Source: Tenacibaculum sp. MAR_2010_89 (GTDB taxonomy: Bacteria > Bacteroidota > Bacteroidia > Flavobacteriales > Flavobacteriaceae). Taken from it: DNA of 64,000 nucleotides. Shown one piece after another: positions 9,915-18,153 of the stretch. Location: positions 1,178,001 through 1,242,000 of the forward strand of contig NZ_FNUB01000005.1 of the NCBI RefSeq assembly GCF_900105985.1, written 5' to 3'. The notes under the pieces are model-generated. The model did no database searches, was not told the origin of the DNA, and was given only the letters and a program-made list of their open reading frames with translations. Within the stretch, counting starts at the first letter, position 1. Every line of letters starts with the position of its first letter. A program made the translations under genes and the position numbers.

Positions 9915-10188
9915 TTTATTTCAATAAAAATTATAGAATACAACCTTTTAATCACCTTGTGATTTGGTTGGATATAACTTAAATTGAAATAAGACTAAAC
10001 TCTAAGGTCTAGAAAAACACCTCTTAGTCTGAGGTTTTGGAGTATACTTAATTGTAATAAAGTAGAAGAAACCTTAATTTTTTCGCTGTGTTTCCAAAAC
10101 ACTAAGCAACTTTCCATCTTCCTATTCAAGTTGCCTACGAAACGTGCTAAACGTAACATTTTATTAATCCATAGGTAAATCAAATATA
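9915..10188 (-). promoter_or_regulatory. Long structured leader of the polyamine operon with a -7 box
   Basis: On the minus strand a TATATTTG box lies at 10188-10181, so a transcript would start near 10,174 and carry about 260 untranslated bases before speA. The leader can form several hairpins, for example AGACTAA/TTAGTCT (9992-9998 with 10024-10030) enclosing AGGT/ACCT, and GTGTTT-TGG-AAACAC near 10,085-10,105. A 69-codon open frame at 9995-10204 starts upstream of this promoter and resembles no family I know. I read the region as a structured RNA, perhaps regulatory. No known riboswitch class is recognised. Confidence 0.45.
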
Positions 10189-10323
10189 AAGTTTTTTTTA
10201 ACATAAAAAACTTCTTTTTTGTTGATTAATAATTTTAATACAGCACACATAAAAATAAATTATATCAATTGTTTTTATTGGATTTAATTGCGTATTCTGT
10301 TATATAAGCAAATAGTTTTATAT

Positions 10324-10368
10324 TCACAACCTGAAGGTCACTGGTTCGAGTCTAATTCCCGTTACTAG
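10324..10368 (+). pseudogene. Decayed 3' part of initiator tRNA-Met
   Basis: This 45-base segment aligns without gaps to the 3' part of the initiator tRNA (5525-5569), from the anticodon loop through the T arm and acceptor to the CTAG that follows. The few differences are all transitions between C and T or G and A, and the anticodon position reads CAC. The 5' half is not recognisable. It cannot make a tRNA. It may be the scar of an integration or of an old local duplication. Confidence 0.8.
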
Positions 10369-10373
10369 CCAAG

Positions 10374-10406
10374 ATTCATCACCATATTTTGTTGATGGGT
10401 TTTTTA
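10374..10406 (+). terminator. Terminator-like hairpin after the tRNA remnant
   Basis: TTCATCA can pair with TGATGGG (two G-T pairs) and is followed by six T. It has the same place relative to the tRNA remnant as the real terminator has to the intact tRNA, though the sequence differs. It could also serve the convergent transcription around it. Confidence 0.4.
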
Positions 10407-10480
10407 TTTTCTTTTTAAGACATGTCAAAAAAAAATAATAGACTATGACTTATAGCTAGTAGTTGATAAGTGAAGCTGTT

Positions 10481-11242
10481 TTAATCATTTCCCATCCAAT
10501 CTAAAAACTGAATAACTTTTACTCTACTTATGAGGATGTCATCATCTACAGGTAATTTCAGTTTAAGTTTAAGGCGACTGTTGAAAAATTTAGAGGCTTT
10601 TTCTACAGCATCGATATTGATAATATACTTGCGAGATACTCGAAAGAACATTTTGGGATTAAGTTTTACTTCTATTTCATTAAGAGAAGGGTCTAATAGA
10701 AACTTGTCTTTTTTATAAGTTACTAAATAAGTGTATTTAGCATCAGAAAAGAAATAAGCAATTTCACTAGTATGAACATACCGAAAAACATCACCGATTT
10801 TAATAGTAAATCGATCTTTATATTCTTTTTGAGGAGATTGAAGTAGTACTTGTAGTTCTTGCATCGAAATAGTCTGCTTCTTCTGAATTAACATTTCGTG
10901 TTTTTGAAGAGCCCCTTTCAGGTTCTTTTGATCAACAGGTTTTAACAAATAATCAATACTGTTTAGTTTAAAAGCTTGTATCGCATATTCATGATATGCA
11001 GTTAGGAATATAATAGGAGCTTTAGGTGTTATGTCTGAAAAAATTTGAAAACATTGTCCATCCGCAAGTTCTATGTCCATAAATATGAGATCACACCCAT
11101 TTTCATTAGTAGTAAACCAATCTATGCTATCTGAAACTGATTTTAAACAAGCAACAATATTAATTTCTGTACCAGTTTGATGGAGCATTTCTATTAATTC
11201 TCGTTGCGCTAATACTTCGTCTTCTATAATAAGAATATTCAT
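10481..11242 (-). CDS. LytTR-family response regulator
   Basis: A 253-residue two-component regulator. The receiver domain (about 1-120) has IIEDE, the phospho-acceptor in LIFMDIELADG, the threonine in IFLTAYHEYA and the lysine in YLLKPVD. The C-terminal LytTR DNA-binding domain (about 145-245) contains FRVSRKYIINIDAVEKA. It lies 4 bp after the sensor kinase gene and is surely its partner. LytTR regulators in this phylum usually act on neighbouring genes, here perhaps the TonB receptor. Confidence 0.95.
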   Translation of the reverse strand: MNILIIEDEVLAQRELIEMLHQTGTEINIVACLKSVSDSIDWFTTNENGCDLIFMDIELADGQCFQIFSDITPKAPIIFLTAYHEYAIQAFKLNSIDYLLKPVDQKNLKGALQKHEMLIQKKQTISMQELQVLLQSPQKEYKDRFTIKIGDVFRYVHTSEIAYFFSDAKYTYLVTYKKDKFLLDPSLNEIEVKLNPKMFFRVSRKYIINIDAVEKASKFFNSRLKLKLKLPVDDDILISRVKVIQFLDWMGND

Positions 11243-11246
11243 TATT

Positions 11247-12296
11247 TTATAAAAAGGGTAAAATTACTTTAAAATCGTTTGGGGTTACTATAACATTAAT
11301 CTCTTGATTAAATTTAGCGTATTGCATACGGATATTTTTTAACCCAATACCCCAAGACGCCTCACTTTTCTTGTGCTGAATAATATTATGTACTGTAATT
11401 GAATTAGCGTCAGAGATTATATTAATTTTTAGTGGTTTACTATCTGTAATACTATTATGTTTTACAGCATTTTCAATTAAAATTTGTAATGCCATTGGAA
11501 TTATTTTTTTTGTAAGATGGACATCTTTTATTTGAACAGAGATTTGTAAATTAGATTCAAAACGTGTTTTTAATAAGAAAATATAATCTTTCAAAAAATT
11601 AATCTCTTCTTCTAAAGTAATCAATTCTTTATTGTGTTGTTCTAATACGTGTCTATATACATTGGATAATTTCCTTGTAAATTCTTTCGCTTTATTACCA
11701 TCAAAGCTTACCAATGCTGAGAGTGTGTTTAAACTATTAAATAAAAAGTGAGGATTAAGTTGATTTTTTAATATTTCATATTGAAAATGAGAATTTTCTT
11801 TTTTTAACCATGCATTATCCAAGGCCGTTTCATAATGTCTAGTATATTGAAAATAAAATTCCATTGTAAGGATTAATAAAATATTAATAATAACACCAAT
11901 TATAGAGCTGTAGAATATTTTTTTAAAAGGAATGATTTCTTGACCTTTATATAGATAGATAATAAGATTGATGAGTATTACCCAAACTATAATTATAATT
12001 ATTCCTAAAAAAAATTCGATAAAGAAGCGTTTTATCATGCTGCTATAATTATTCCATGAAAAATGGATGTCTAATTTTTGAATTAACCGATAATCTAAAT
12101 AACATATAAATAAAAGATTAGGGAAGTTGATTAAAAATTTTGATAGTAAGTTTTTGAAACTAAATAAGGCTTCATTGTTTTGTAGCCAGTAAGAAAAATC
12201 AATAATTACTTGAAAAGTAATGGCGTAAAATGCTAGAAGGAGAATTAATTTCCAATTAAAAAAACGATTCGTGTACTGTAGATTAGGTAATTTCAA
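11247..12296 (-). CDS. LytS/YehU-type sensor histidine kinase
   Basis: A 349-residue kinase. Four membrane segments fill the first 160 residues. The phospho-acceptor motif QLNPHFLFNSLNTL follows at about 178-191, and the ATP-binding part includes LIENAVKHN and WGIGLKNIRMQYA. No sensor domain is seen outside the membrane part. The start appears to be TTG at 12296, placed directly after the TAA of the upstream TonB receptor gene; no ATG is near. This suggests translation coupled to the receptor gene. It is paired with the LytTR regulator that follows. Confidence 0.92.
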   Translation of the reverse strand: MKLPNLQYTNRFFNWKLILLLAFYAITFQVIIDFSYWLQNNEALFSFKNLLSKFLINFPNLLFICYLDYRLIQKLDIHFSWNNYSSMIKRFFIEFFLGIIIIIVWVILINLIIYLYKGQEIIPFKKIFYSSIIGVIINILLILTMEFYFQYTRHYETALDNAWLKKENSHFQYEILKNQLNPHFLFNSLNTLSALVSFDGNKAKEFTRKLSNVYRHVLEQHNKELITLEEEINFLKDYIFLLKTRFESNLQISVQIKDVHLTKKIIPMALQILIENAVKHNSITDSKPLKINIISDANSITVHNIIQHKKSEASWGIGLKNIRMQYAKFNQEINVIVTPNDFKVILPFL

Positions 12297-14699
12297 TTAA
12301 AATTCGATTTTATAATAAAAATTAGGAAGAAGAAATAAAACATCATTATCAACTACTTTGTTAGTGAAAAAATTATATTCATATCCTTGATTTTGTGTTG
12401 CTAATGTAGCATTTTGAAAATCCAATCCCCAAGTGGTTGTGCTTTTCTTTTTATTAATTTTATAAGTAACTCCAAAATTAACCCATAATTCTGGGTCGTT
12501 CTGTAGGCTATATAATCGGTCGTGATCTAGAACAACTTTTTGTTTTGCAGTACTTTGAGCTTCTAAAAACGGAGTATTACGTTGACCGCCCAAATAAGTT
12601 GTATTAAAATTGAAGCCAAGTGTTCTTTTTTTATAGTTGGCTATATCTTTACTATTACTAATAGTAAATTCTTTACCAGCAGTTAGAGTAGCTGAGTAAC
12701 TTCTATTAAATAAAGAGTTTCTTTCAATACCATCACCACCAACATAATTTGAGTTGAAGAAAGATGCTGTTAGTAAATAATAATAGTTGTTACTAAAATA
12801 CTTTTCTAAAGTAATATCAACTCCAATGTTTTTACCAGTACCATCATTATTCAAGGCTCTGTCAAGTTTCCAAAGCTGGGTGTAGTTAGCGGTAGAGTAT
12901 GAGCTATCTATAGCAACAGGTACATCATGTAATTTTTGGTAATAACCTTCTACATTAAGATGTAAACTGTTGTTTATTTTCAAATCAACACTTGCAACAT
13001 AATGATTTGCTTTTGATTTTTTAATATGTTTATTATTTCTGATTGCTCCATTTTTATCTAAATGCTTAAAATAATAGACTTTTAAATCTTCTCTACGACT
13101 ATGTGAACCATAGCCTAACCCAAATTTAAGCTTTGGTGAGGCTTTCCATTGTATACCTGCTCGGGGTTCAATAGTAGTTTCTTTATTTACACTAAAGTGT
13201 GAAATATTAACACCAAGTTGTGCACTAAATTTTGGCGAAATTTGAAAATCTGTTTGTGTATAAGTTTGAAAGTAATAACTGTTTTCTTTAGTGTTTAGGT
13301 ATTCTTTTAATGGTTCTTTAGAATTATCAACTTGACGTGCGGTTGCTTTTAGACTAAGATAATCAGCAGTAATTCCAGTAGAAGTATGTATACGTTTAGA
13401 AAATTTATTAGATAAGTTTGTGGTAAGAGTGTATTTAATTTCACGATTTTCTAGATTACTATAAGGTGTTAATGTTCCTGTATTTAAAAATTCTGAATCT
13501 GGTTCGAACCATTCTGTTTTAGATTTGTAGCCACTAGTTGTTATACCGATAGAACTATTTAAAAAAGATTTTTTATTTAATTGTATTTTATGATTTACAC
13601 CAATTGCCATCATATCAAAATCAATATCGTCTTGTTTAAAATCTCTTTCAGTTTCTCTACGCTTTATTTCACCATCTTTTTTATCTACTTTGTATTTTTT
13701 ATAAGGAGTAAATATGGAGCTTATTCCAGCCATACCCCACATGGAAAAGTTTCCACTGTTTTCGGTTGGGATATATAATTTAAATGAAAGGTCTTGGTAG
13801 TCTGGAGAAACACCTCTTACGAGTCTTCCATAATAGCCGATAAAGCCATGACGATAATTTACAAGATAGCTGGAGTTAGATCCTTTTTTTAGAGGACCTT
13901 CTATTGCTAAATCAACTCCTAGAATTCCTAATTGCCCTGTATATTTGGTTTCATCATTATTTCCTTTTCTAAAATTGATATCAAATACACCAGAAGTAAC
14001 ATTACCATAAGCAGCAGGGAAAGCACCAGTTATAAAGTCTGATGTACCTAATACATTAGGGCTAAAAATAGTAACAAGACCAGCACCAGCAAGATTACCG
14101 CCACCAAAGTGTGAGGCGCCAGGTACTTCTATGCCTTCAATTCGCCATAATACATTGGTAGGAGAATTTCCACGAATTACGACTCCATTATCTTGAGCGG
14201 ATCCAAAAGTAGCTCCAGCAAAATTGTAAGCAACTCTGGCAGGATCACCTAATCCACCTGCGAAGCGGGTAGCCTCTTCTATGGAAAAAGAGCGAGCACT
14301 AACTTTTGCTGATTTGTTTAAAGGGCGCTTCGCATTTATAGGGGTAATTAGAACTTCATTAAGATTTTCTAGAGATTCTTCCATTTCTACAATAATTGTA
14401 TATGCTCTTGCCGATGTAATAAGTGCTCCTCTAGTAATTATAGGTTGATAGCCTATAAAAGAAACTTTAATGTCTTGTCTTCCTATAGGAACATTATTGA
14501 GTTCAAATTCTCCATTTATATTTGTTATAACTCCTAACAAAGGTTTTGTGTTTGGTATGGTAATAGTTGCGCCTATAAGTGGCTGTTTAGATGTAGCATC
14601 TATAACTTTTCCAGAGATTTTCTGAGTAAGTTCCTGGGATATAGATAAGTAAGTGTTCAGTATGGTAATTATAAAAAATAATAAAACTCTTAAAAACAT
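12297..14699 (-). CDS. TonB-dependent receptor with carboxypeptidase-regulatory N-domain
   Basis: An 800-residue outer-membrane receptor. A signal peptide (MFLRVLLFFIITILNTYLSIS) is followed by a carboxypeptidase-regulatory-like domain (KISGKVIDATSKQPLIGATI, about 25-115), a plug domain (about 120-240, with DNGVVIRGNSP) and a beta-barrel ending in the aromatic terminus YYKIEF. It is translated just before the histidine kinase and LytTR genes, with no gap, so receptor and two-component system form one unit. The substrate is unknown; a plug-barrel protein encoded with its own sensor kinase may report ligand status, which is inference. Confidence 0.93.
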   Translation of the reverse strand: MFLRVLLFFIITILNTYLSISQELTQKISGKVIDATSKQPLIGATITIPNTKPLLGVITNINGEFELNNVPIGRQDIKVSFIGYQPIITRGALITSARAYTIIVEMEESLENLNEVLITPINAKRPLNKSAKVSARSFSIEEATRFAGGLGDPARVAYNFAGATFGSAQDNGVVIRGNSPTNVLWRIEGIEVPGASHFGGGNLAGAGLVTIFSPNVLGTSDFITGAFPAAYGNVTSGVFDINFRKGNNDETKYTGQLGILGVDLAIEGPLKKGSNSSYLVNYRHGFIGYYGRLVRGVSPDYQDLSFKLYIPTENSGNFSMWGMAGISSIFTPYKKYKVDKKDGEIKRRETERDFKQDDIDFDMMAIGVNHKIQLNKKSFLNSSIGITTSGYKSKTEWFEPDSEFLNTGTLTPYSNLENREIKYTLTTNLSNKFSKRIHTSTGITADYLSLKATARQVDNSKEPLKEYLNTKENSYYFQTYTQTDFQISPKFSAQLGVNISHFSVNKETTIEPRAGIQWKASPKLKFGLGYGSHSRREDLKVYYFKHLDKNGAIRNNKHIKKSKANHYVASVDLKINNSLHLNVEGYYQKLHDVPVAIDSSYSTANYTQLWKLDRALNNDGTGKNIGVDITLEKYFSNNYYYLLTASFFNSNYVGGDGIERNSLFNRSYSATLTAGKEFTISNSKDIANYKKRTLGFNFNTTYLGGQRNTPFLEAQSTAKQKVVLDHDRLYSLQNDPELWVNFGVTYKINKKKSTTTWGLDFQNATLATQNQGYEYNFFTNKVVDNDVLFLLPNFYYKIEF

Positions 14700-15116
14700 A
14701 ATTAAGTATTTGATTTAAATAAAGGGATAAAAGTATAGAGAACGCATAGGTTGAATATTGTTAATTCTGATGAGCTTTAGAATAAGATGGATAAACTCTT
14801 TTGTTTCGTTAATGAAATGATTTAGAGTGTTTAAAAAAATGTTAATTTTTTATTAGTATAGAAGGTAGAGTAGTCAGGAATATCAATAAATAAAAAATAA
14901 ACTCGTCTAGTGTTACTTGAGAGGAAGTAGTAAATTAATGAAATATATGAATTTTGAATAAAGAGAAAGCGGTTTTAAGAGCATTGAATTTGGTTTTAAA
15001 ACGTTTTTTTAAAAATTCTTTAAATCAATATCTTGGATGTTTTTTTATAAAAAAAGAAATTATTTAATAATAGTTTGAAGTAAGAAATCTAATATAAAAG
15101 AGTTAAAATTTAAAAA
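14700..15116. other. Intergenic region between divergent genes
   Basis: About 420 bp of very AT-rich DNA between the TonB receptor and the ThiF-like gene. I see no open frame of interest, no tRNA and no clear hairpin. Promoter elements for the rightward gene lie just beyond it. Confidence 0.6.
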
Positions 15117-15132
15117 CTACCCTTTTGTGTAA
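15117..15132 (+). promoter_or_regulatory. Lux-box-like 16-bp element 1 (ThiF-like gene)
   Basis: CTACCCTTTTGTGTAA matches the CTACC-N7-GTAG pattern with one mismatch in the right arm. Its centre is 29.5 bp upstream of the TACTTTTG box at 15154-15161, the same spacing (within 1 bp) as elements 4 and 6. Confidence 0.65.
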
Positions 15133-15153
15133 ATTACATTATCTAGATTGCTT

Positions 15154-15161
15154 TACTTTTG
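15154..15161 (+). promoter_or_regulatory. -7 box of the ThiF-like gene
   Basis: TACTTTTG fits TAnnTTTG and lies 18 bp before the ATG. A -33 TTTG at the usual spacing is absent, as expected of a promoter that depends on an activator. Confidence 0.6.
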
Positions 15162-15179
15162 ATGTAATAAAACATAACA

Positions 15180-15941
15180 ATGGAAGATAGATATATAAGG
15201 AATAGAATATACCTGACTGAAGAAGAACAAAAAATAATAAAAGATTTTCCAATACTGCTTGCAGGTGGAGGAATAGGAAGTGTTATAGCAGAATGTGCAT
15301 TACGTTTTGGTTTTGAGACAATTACTATTATTGATGGAGATCAAGTTGAGAAATCTAATTTAAATCGTCAAAATTATACAGAGGCTGATATTACTGATAA
15401 TAAGGTGGATGCATTAGAGAAGCGTTTATTATCTATTAATAAAAATGCAAAAATCAAATGTGTAGATTTTTTTTTAACTGTTGAAAATGTTAAAGAGCAT
15501 ATAGAAGGTCATAAAGCAGCAATTAATGCTTTAGATTTTTCTTCACCAGTTCCTTTGATTTTTGATACAACTTGCCAAAAGTTAAATATTCCAGTTTTGC
15601 ATCCATATAATATTGGTTGGGGTAGTTTGGTTACAGTTATAACAAAAGATGGATTATCATTAGATACCTTGTCTAAACCTGATCAAGATTTTAATGAAGT
15701 TGTTATGGTAGAGTATGCTTCAAGTTATTTGAAATTTTGGGGTAATCCTCAATTATGGATTGATGATGTTATAGAAAAATATAGGAAAGAAGAAGGTACA
15801 TTATCTCCCCCACAACTATCAATAGCATCGTGGTCAGTAGCAGCAATGTGCACACATTTACTTTATAATATTGCAACAGGGAAAAAATTTAAAAAATTCC
15901 CAGAATTTTATTTATCAAAGGTAATAGATGATGCTTTATAG
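15180..15941 (+). CDS. ThiF/E1-like adenylyltransferase
   Basis: A 253-residue member of the ThiF/MoeB/E1 superfamily, which adenylates a C-terminal or small carboxylate. The nucleotide-binding loop AGGGIGSVIAE is at about 28-38, and the E1 signature DGDQVEKSNLNRQNY is at about 57-71 with the conserved Asp and Arg. The Cys-x-x-Cys zinc pairs of MoeB are missing. Cysteines are few (C40, C97, C132, C224), so the sulfur-transfer Cys is not evident. No ubiquitin-like partner is encoded nearby. It is convergent with the PAS-LuxR gene (3-bp gap) and preceded by a lux-box-like element. I infer that it modifies a small molecule in the same signalling cassette. The family is certain; the substrate is not known. 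Confidence 0.85.
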   Translation: MEDRYIRNRIYLTEEEQKIIKDFPILLAGGGIGSVIAECALRFGFETITIIDGDQVEKSNLNRQNYTEADITDNKVDALEKRLLSINKNAKIKCVDFFLTVENVKEHIEGHKAAINALDFSSPVPLIFDTTCQKLNIPVLHPYNIGWGSLVTVITKDGLSLDTLSKPDQDFNEVVMVEYASSYLKFWGNPQLWIDDVIEKYRKEEGTLSPPQLSIASWSVAAMCTHLLYNIATGKKFKKFPEFYLSKVIDDAL

Positions 15942-15944
15942 TAA

Positions 15945-16703
15945 TTAAATTAATTTATTATTTGTAGCTGAAGAAATAGCTTCTGAAATATTAGCTACTT
16001 CTAATTTTGTAAATAATTTTCTTCTATGAAATTTAACTGTATCGGGAGAAACAAAAATAGCATCTGCTATTTCACCAATAGTGTATCCTCTTATAGAGAA
16101 TTGTAAAACTTCTTTTTCTCGATCAGTTAATTTTATTTTATCCATTGTCTTCCAGAAGTTACCTTCTAGATCATATTTAAGTACTTTATTATCTCCTTTC
16201 TTATAGATCTTAATATTTCCAGATTGTTTTTCAGATGATAAAGAAATGATACAGATGGCTTTCCAAATTTTTCCAGATTGTGTTAAATATACTGGAGTTA
16301 GTTTTTGATTTATTAAAATAGTTTTTCCATCCGGGTTCTTTAAATGAAAATCATAACTAATAGTATGGTATATACGTTGCTCAACTGGTATGTTTTCAAA
16401 AAAATCAAAACCAATAGTATTGATTTTTAATAATAAGTCTAAATCATCTTTAATAACATATTTAAAATAAAAAGCATAGCCCATTTCTTGAACTTCAGCT
16501 GCTGTGTGTCCGCATAAAAATAATGGATTTTCAGAAACATATTCAAATCCTTTTTTTTCATAATCGATAACATAAATACTCTTATATGTAGTTCTTGCGA
16601 AAGCTTTAATTGCTTCTACATAGTTCATATTTTGTCTTATTTCATTCTCAGAAATTTCATTGACAGTGTTACGAGATGTAAAAAAGTCATTTTCATTTGG
16701 CAT
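15945..16703 (-). CDS. PAS-LuxR transcriptional regulator
   Basis: A 252-residue regulator. The N-terminal part (about 30-165) looks like a PAS fold: FEYVSENPLFLCGHTAAEV, a central YDFHLKNPDGK and a final IWKAICIISLS strand. The C-terminal GerE/LuxR helix-turn-helix (about 188-245) has KLTDREKEVLQFSIRGYTIGEIA and VSPDTVKFHRRKLFTKLEV. There is no receiver domain, so a ligand or protein partner rather than phosphorylation may control it. It lies between the ThiF-like and LuxI-like genes and is divergent from the latter. It is the obvious candidate to bind the six CTACC-N7-GTAG elements nearby, though the sequence does not prove this. Confidence 0.9.
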   Translation of the reverse strand: MPNENDFFTSRNTVNEISENEIRQNMNYVEAIKAFARTTYKSIYVIDYEKKGFEYVSENPLFLCGHTAAEVQEMGYAFYFKYVIKDDLDLLLKINTIGFDFFENIPVEQRIYHTISYDFHLKNPDGKTILINQKLTPVYLTQSGKIWKAICIISLSSEKQSGNIKIYKKGDNKVLKYDLEGNFWKTMDKIKLTDREKEVLQFSIRGYTIGEIADAIFVSPDTVKFHRRKLFTKLEVANISEAISSATNNKLI

Positions 16704-16828
16704 AGTAGTATTTTTTTTGGAACCTAAAAATAGTGTTTTTTTTTAACATTTAAAAAGAAGCCAAACTATACTGTTTTTTGGTTGTTTTATTTACCCTATA
16801 AATGATGTTTTTAAAAAAAAATGAAAAA

Positions 16829-16844
16829 CTACCCTTAAAGGTAG
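16829..16844 (+). promoter_or_regulatory. Lux-box-like element 2 (acyltransferase gene)
   Basis: CTACCCTTAAAGGTAG is the most symmetrical copy, and the flanks extend it to AAACTACC/GGTAGTTT. It lies between the divergent LuxR-type and LuxI-like genes. A weaker box, AACTTTTG, starts 33.5 bp from its centre. Confidence 0.65.
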
Positions 16845-16891
16845 TTTTTTGTTATATATCTGATAACTAAACTTTTGTGTAGCGTGTTGGG

Positions 16892-17584
16892 ATGCTGGTT
16901 GTAATAATTTTAGCTAAAACAAAAACCACTATGCTAGTTCAAAACCAACAACCAAAAGTAAGTCAAAATGAATTCTTAAACATGTCTAAATTTATCGTAA
17001 CAGAGAATTTTAAGCATCATACAGACAATAACTCTTCAACAAATTACAAGAATGAAATTAGTTCAGTGTATGAAGAAGAAGTTAGTTATTCAAACAATTC
17101 AAAAATATTTGTAATTAAAGAAAATAGCGAAAGTATACTAGGAACTATAAGAGTTTTAAAATGGGATTATATTAGTATGCTTCCAATACAAAAAATGTTT
17201 GGAATAAATCCATTAATGTGTACTAATGGGAATTCTATAAATGAGATATGGCATATTGGAAGATTTGCTATAAAACAAGGAGTACGTGATATTAATTTGT
17301 TAAAAAAATTAATGGTTTGTGCTATTATGCCTGTTTGTATGCATAAAGACAATATTGCTTTTGCTGAATGTGATGCTAAGTTGCTACGAGTTATGTCACT
17401 TATGGGAATTGAAACTAAAATAGTGGGAGAGTCAATTAATTATTTAGGATCTGAAACAATTCCAGTAAGTATGTCTTATGACGGATTAATTAATTTTTAT
17501 CAAGAGAATAAGCATTTGATTGGTGAATCAAAAGATTTTAATGAATTACCAAAAGTCAATGTTTTATTTAATGACGTAGTATAA
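16892..17584 (+). CDS. LuxI/FeeM-superfamily N-acyltransferase-like protein
   Basis: A 230-residue protein with marks of the acyl-homoserine-lactone / N-acyl-amino-acid synthase fold. The segment SILGTIRVLKWD (about 82-93) matches the GxxRL strand of LuxI proteins. EIWHIGRFAIKQG (about 117-129) matches the vWElsRFav motif, with the usual catalytic-side Glu replaced by His. The downstream MVCAIMPVCMHKDNIAFAECDAKLLRVMSLMGIE fits the second half of such enzymes, where acyl-ACP binds. The first ATG is at 16892; a second in-frame ATG at 16931 is equally possible. It is divergent from the PAS-LuxR gene and preceded by a lux-box-like palindrome. I infer that it makes an acylated small molecule used as a signal or NRPS-linked metabolite. 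An ordinary GNAT acyltransferase is the main alternative. Confidence 0.75.
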   Translation: MLVVIILAKTKTTMLVQNQQPKVSQNEFLNMSKFIVTENFKHHTDNNSSTNYKNEISSVYEEEVSYSNNSKIFVIKENSESILGTIRVLKWDYISMLPIQKMFGINPLMCTNGNSINEIWHIGRFAIKQGVRDINLLKKLMVCAIMPVCMHKDNIAFAECDAKLLRVMSLMGIETKIVGESINYLGSETIPVSMSYDGLINFYQENKHLIGESKDFNELPKVNVLFNDVV

Positions 17585-17863
17585 AGTTATTAAGTTTATT
17601 ATATTAAGTGTTACTTAATATTTGGTGATATAAAAAGTGATAAACATATTACCATTAAAGAATTTAAGTAATGAAAATTTTCAAAGGAGTTTTACAAGTG
17701 TGTTAGATGGGTTTTATATTTCTAATTAATACTTTGAGAACTATAAGTAGCTTTTAAGAATTTTGACAAAACATAGAATTCCATTTTTTTAATGATTTAA
17801 GTGTTTTGTATTGAAATCCCGTTACTTTTTTTGAATCTTAAGGATGTTCAATTTTTAATCTCA
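17585..17863. other. Intergenic stretch before the NRPS operon promoters
   Basis: About 280 bp of AT-rich DNA. A short perfect inverted repeat, ATTAAGT-GTT-ACTTAAT (17603-17619), follows the acyltransferase gene but lacks a T run. Nothing else stands out. Confidence 0.5.
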
Positions 17864-17879
17864 CTACCTAAAAGTATAG
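17864..17879 (+). promoter_or_regulatory. Lux-box-like element 3
   Basis: CTACCTAAAAGTATAG, the distal member of the first tandem pair; its centre is 38 bp upstream of element 4. The right arm has one mismatch (ATAG). Confidence 0.6.
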
Positions 17880-17901
17880 TAATTAAGGTGTAATAATGTA
17901 A

Positions 17902-17917
17902 CTACCTTATGGTGTAG
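17902..17917 (+). promoter_or_regulatory. Lux-box-like element 4
   Basis: CTACCTTATGGTGTAG, centred 30.5 bp upstream of the TAACTTTG box at 17940. Confidence 0.68.
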
Positions 17918-17939
17918 CATAAAAGCTACATAAGTACTT

Positions 17940-17947
17940 TAACTTTG
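17940..17947 (+). promoter_or_regulatory. -7 box of leader copy 1
   Basis: TAACTTTG fits TAnnTTTG. A transcript from here would carry about 190 nt of leader before the short frame at 18141 and could read on into the antiterminator gene. Confidence 0.6.
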
Positions 17948-18126
17948 GATAAAGAATAAGTAAAAGTCAAGTTCATTGAATTGTTAATAGTTAAAGTGTT
18001 CTTTTAATAGGGGTATTAAAAGAGTTTGTTTAAAAATACTTTAAACTTAGGTTAACAAAACAATGTTTGTAGTCAGTACTAAATTGTATTGATTAAAAAG
18101 ATTACTCTAATTTTTTAATTAAACAA

Positions 18127-18153
18127 CCATGTGACATGGAATGGCGAAGCCAT
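18127..18153 (+). other. Start-codon hairpins, copy 1
   Basis: CCAT-GTGAC-ATGG is followed after one base by ATGGC-GAA-GCCAT, in which the stem includes the ATG. The 22 bases from CCATGTGAC to GCCAT are unchanged in copy 2 although the flanks have diverged. Confidence 0.55.

Noticed and set aside
9995..10204. 69-codon open frame upstream of speA
   Set aside because: It starts upstream of the likely promoter, resembles no known protein and covers a region with several hairpins; better read as a leader RNA.
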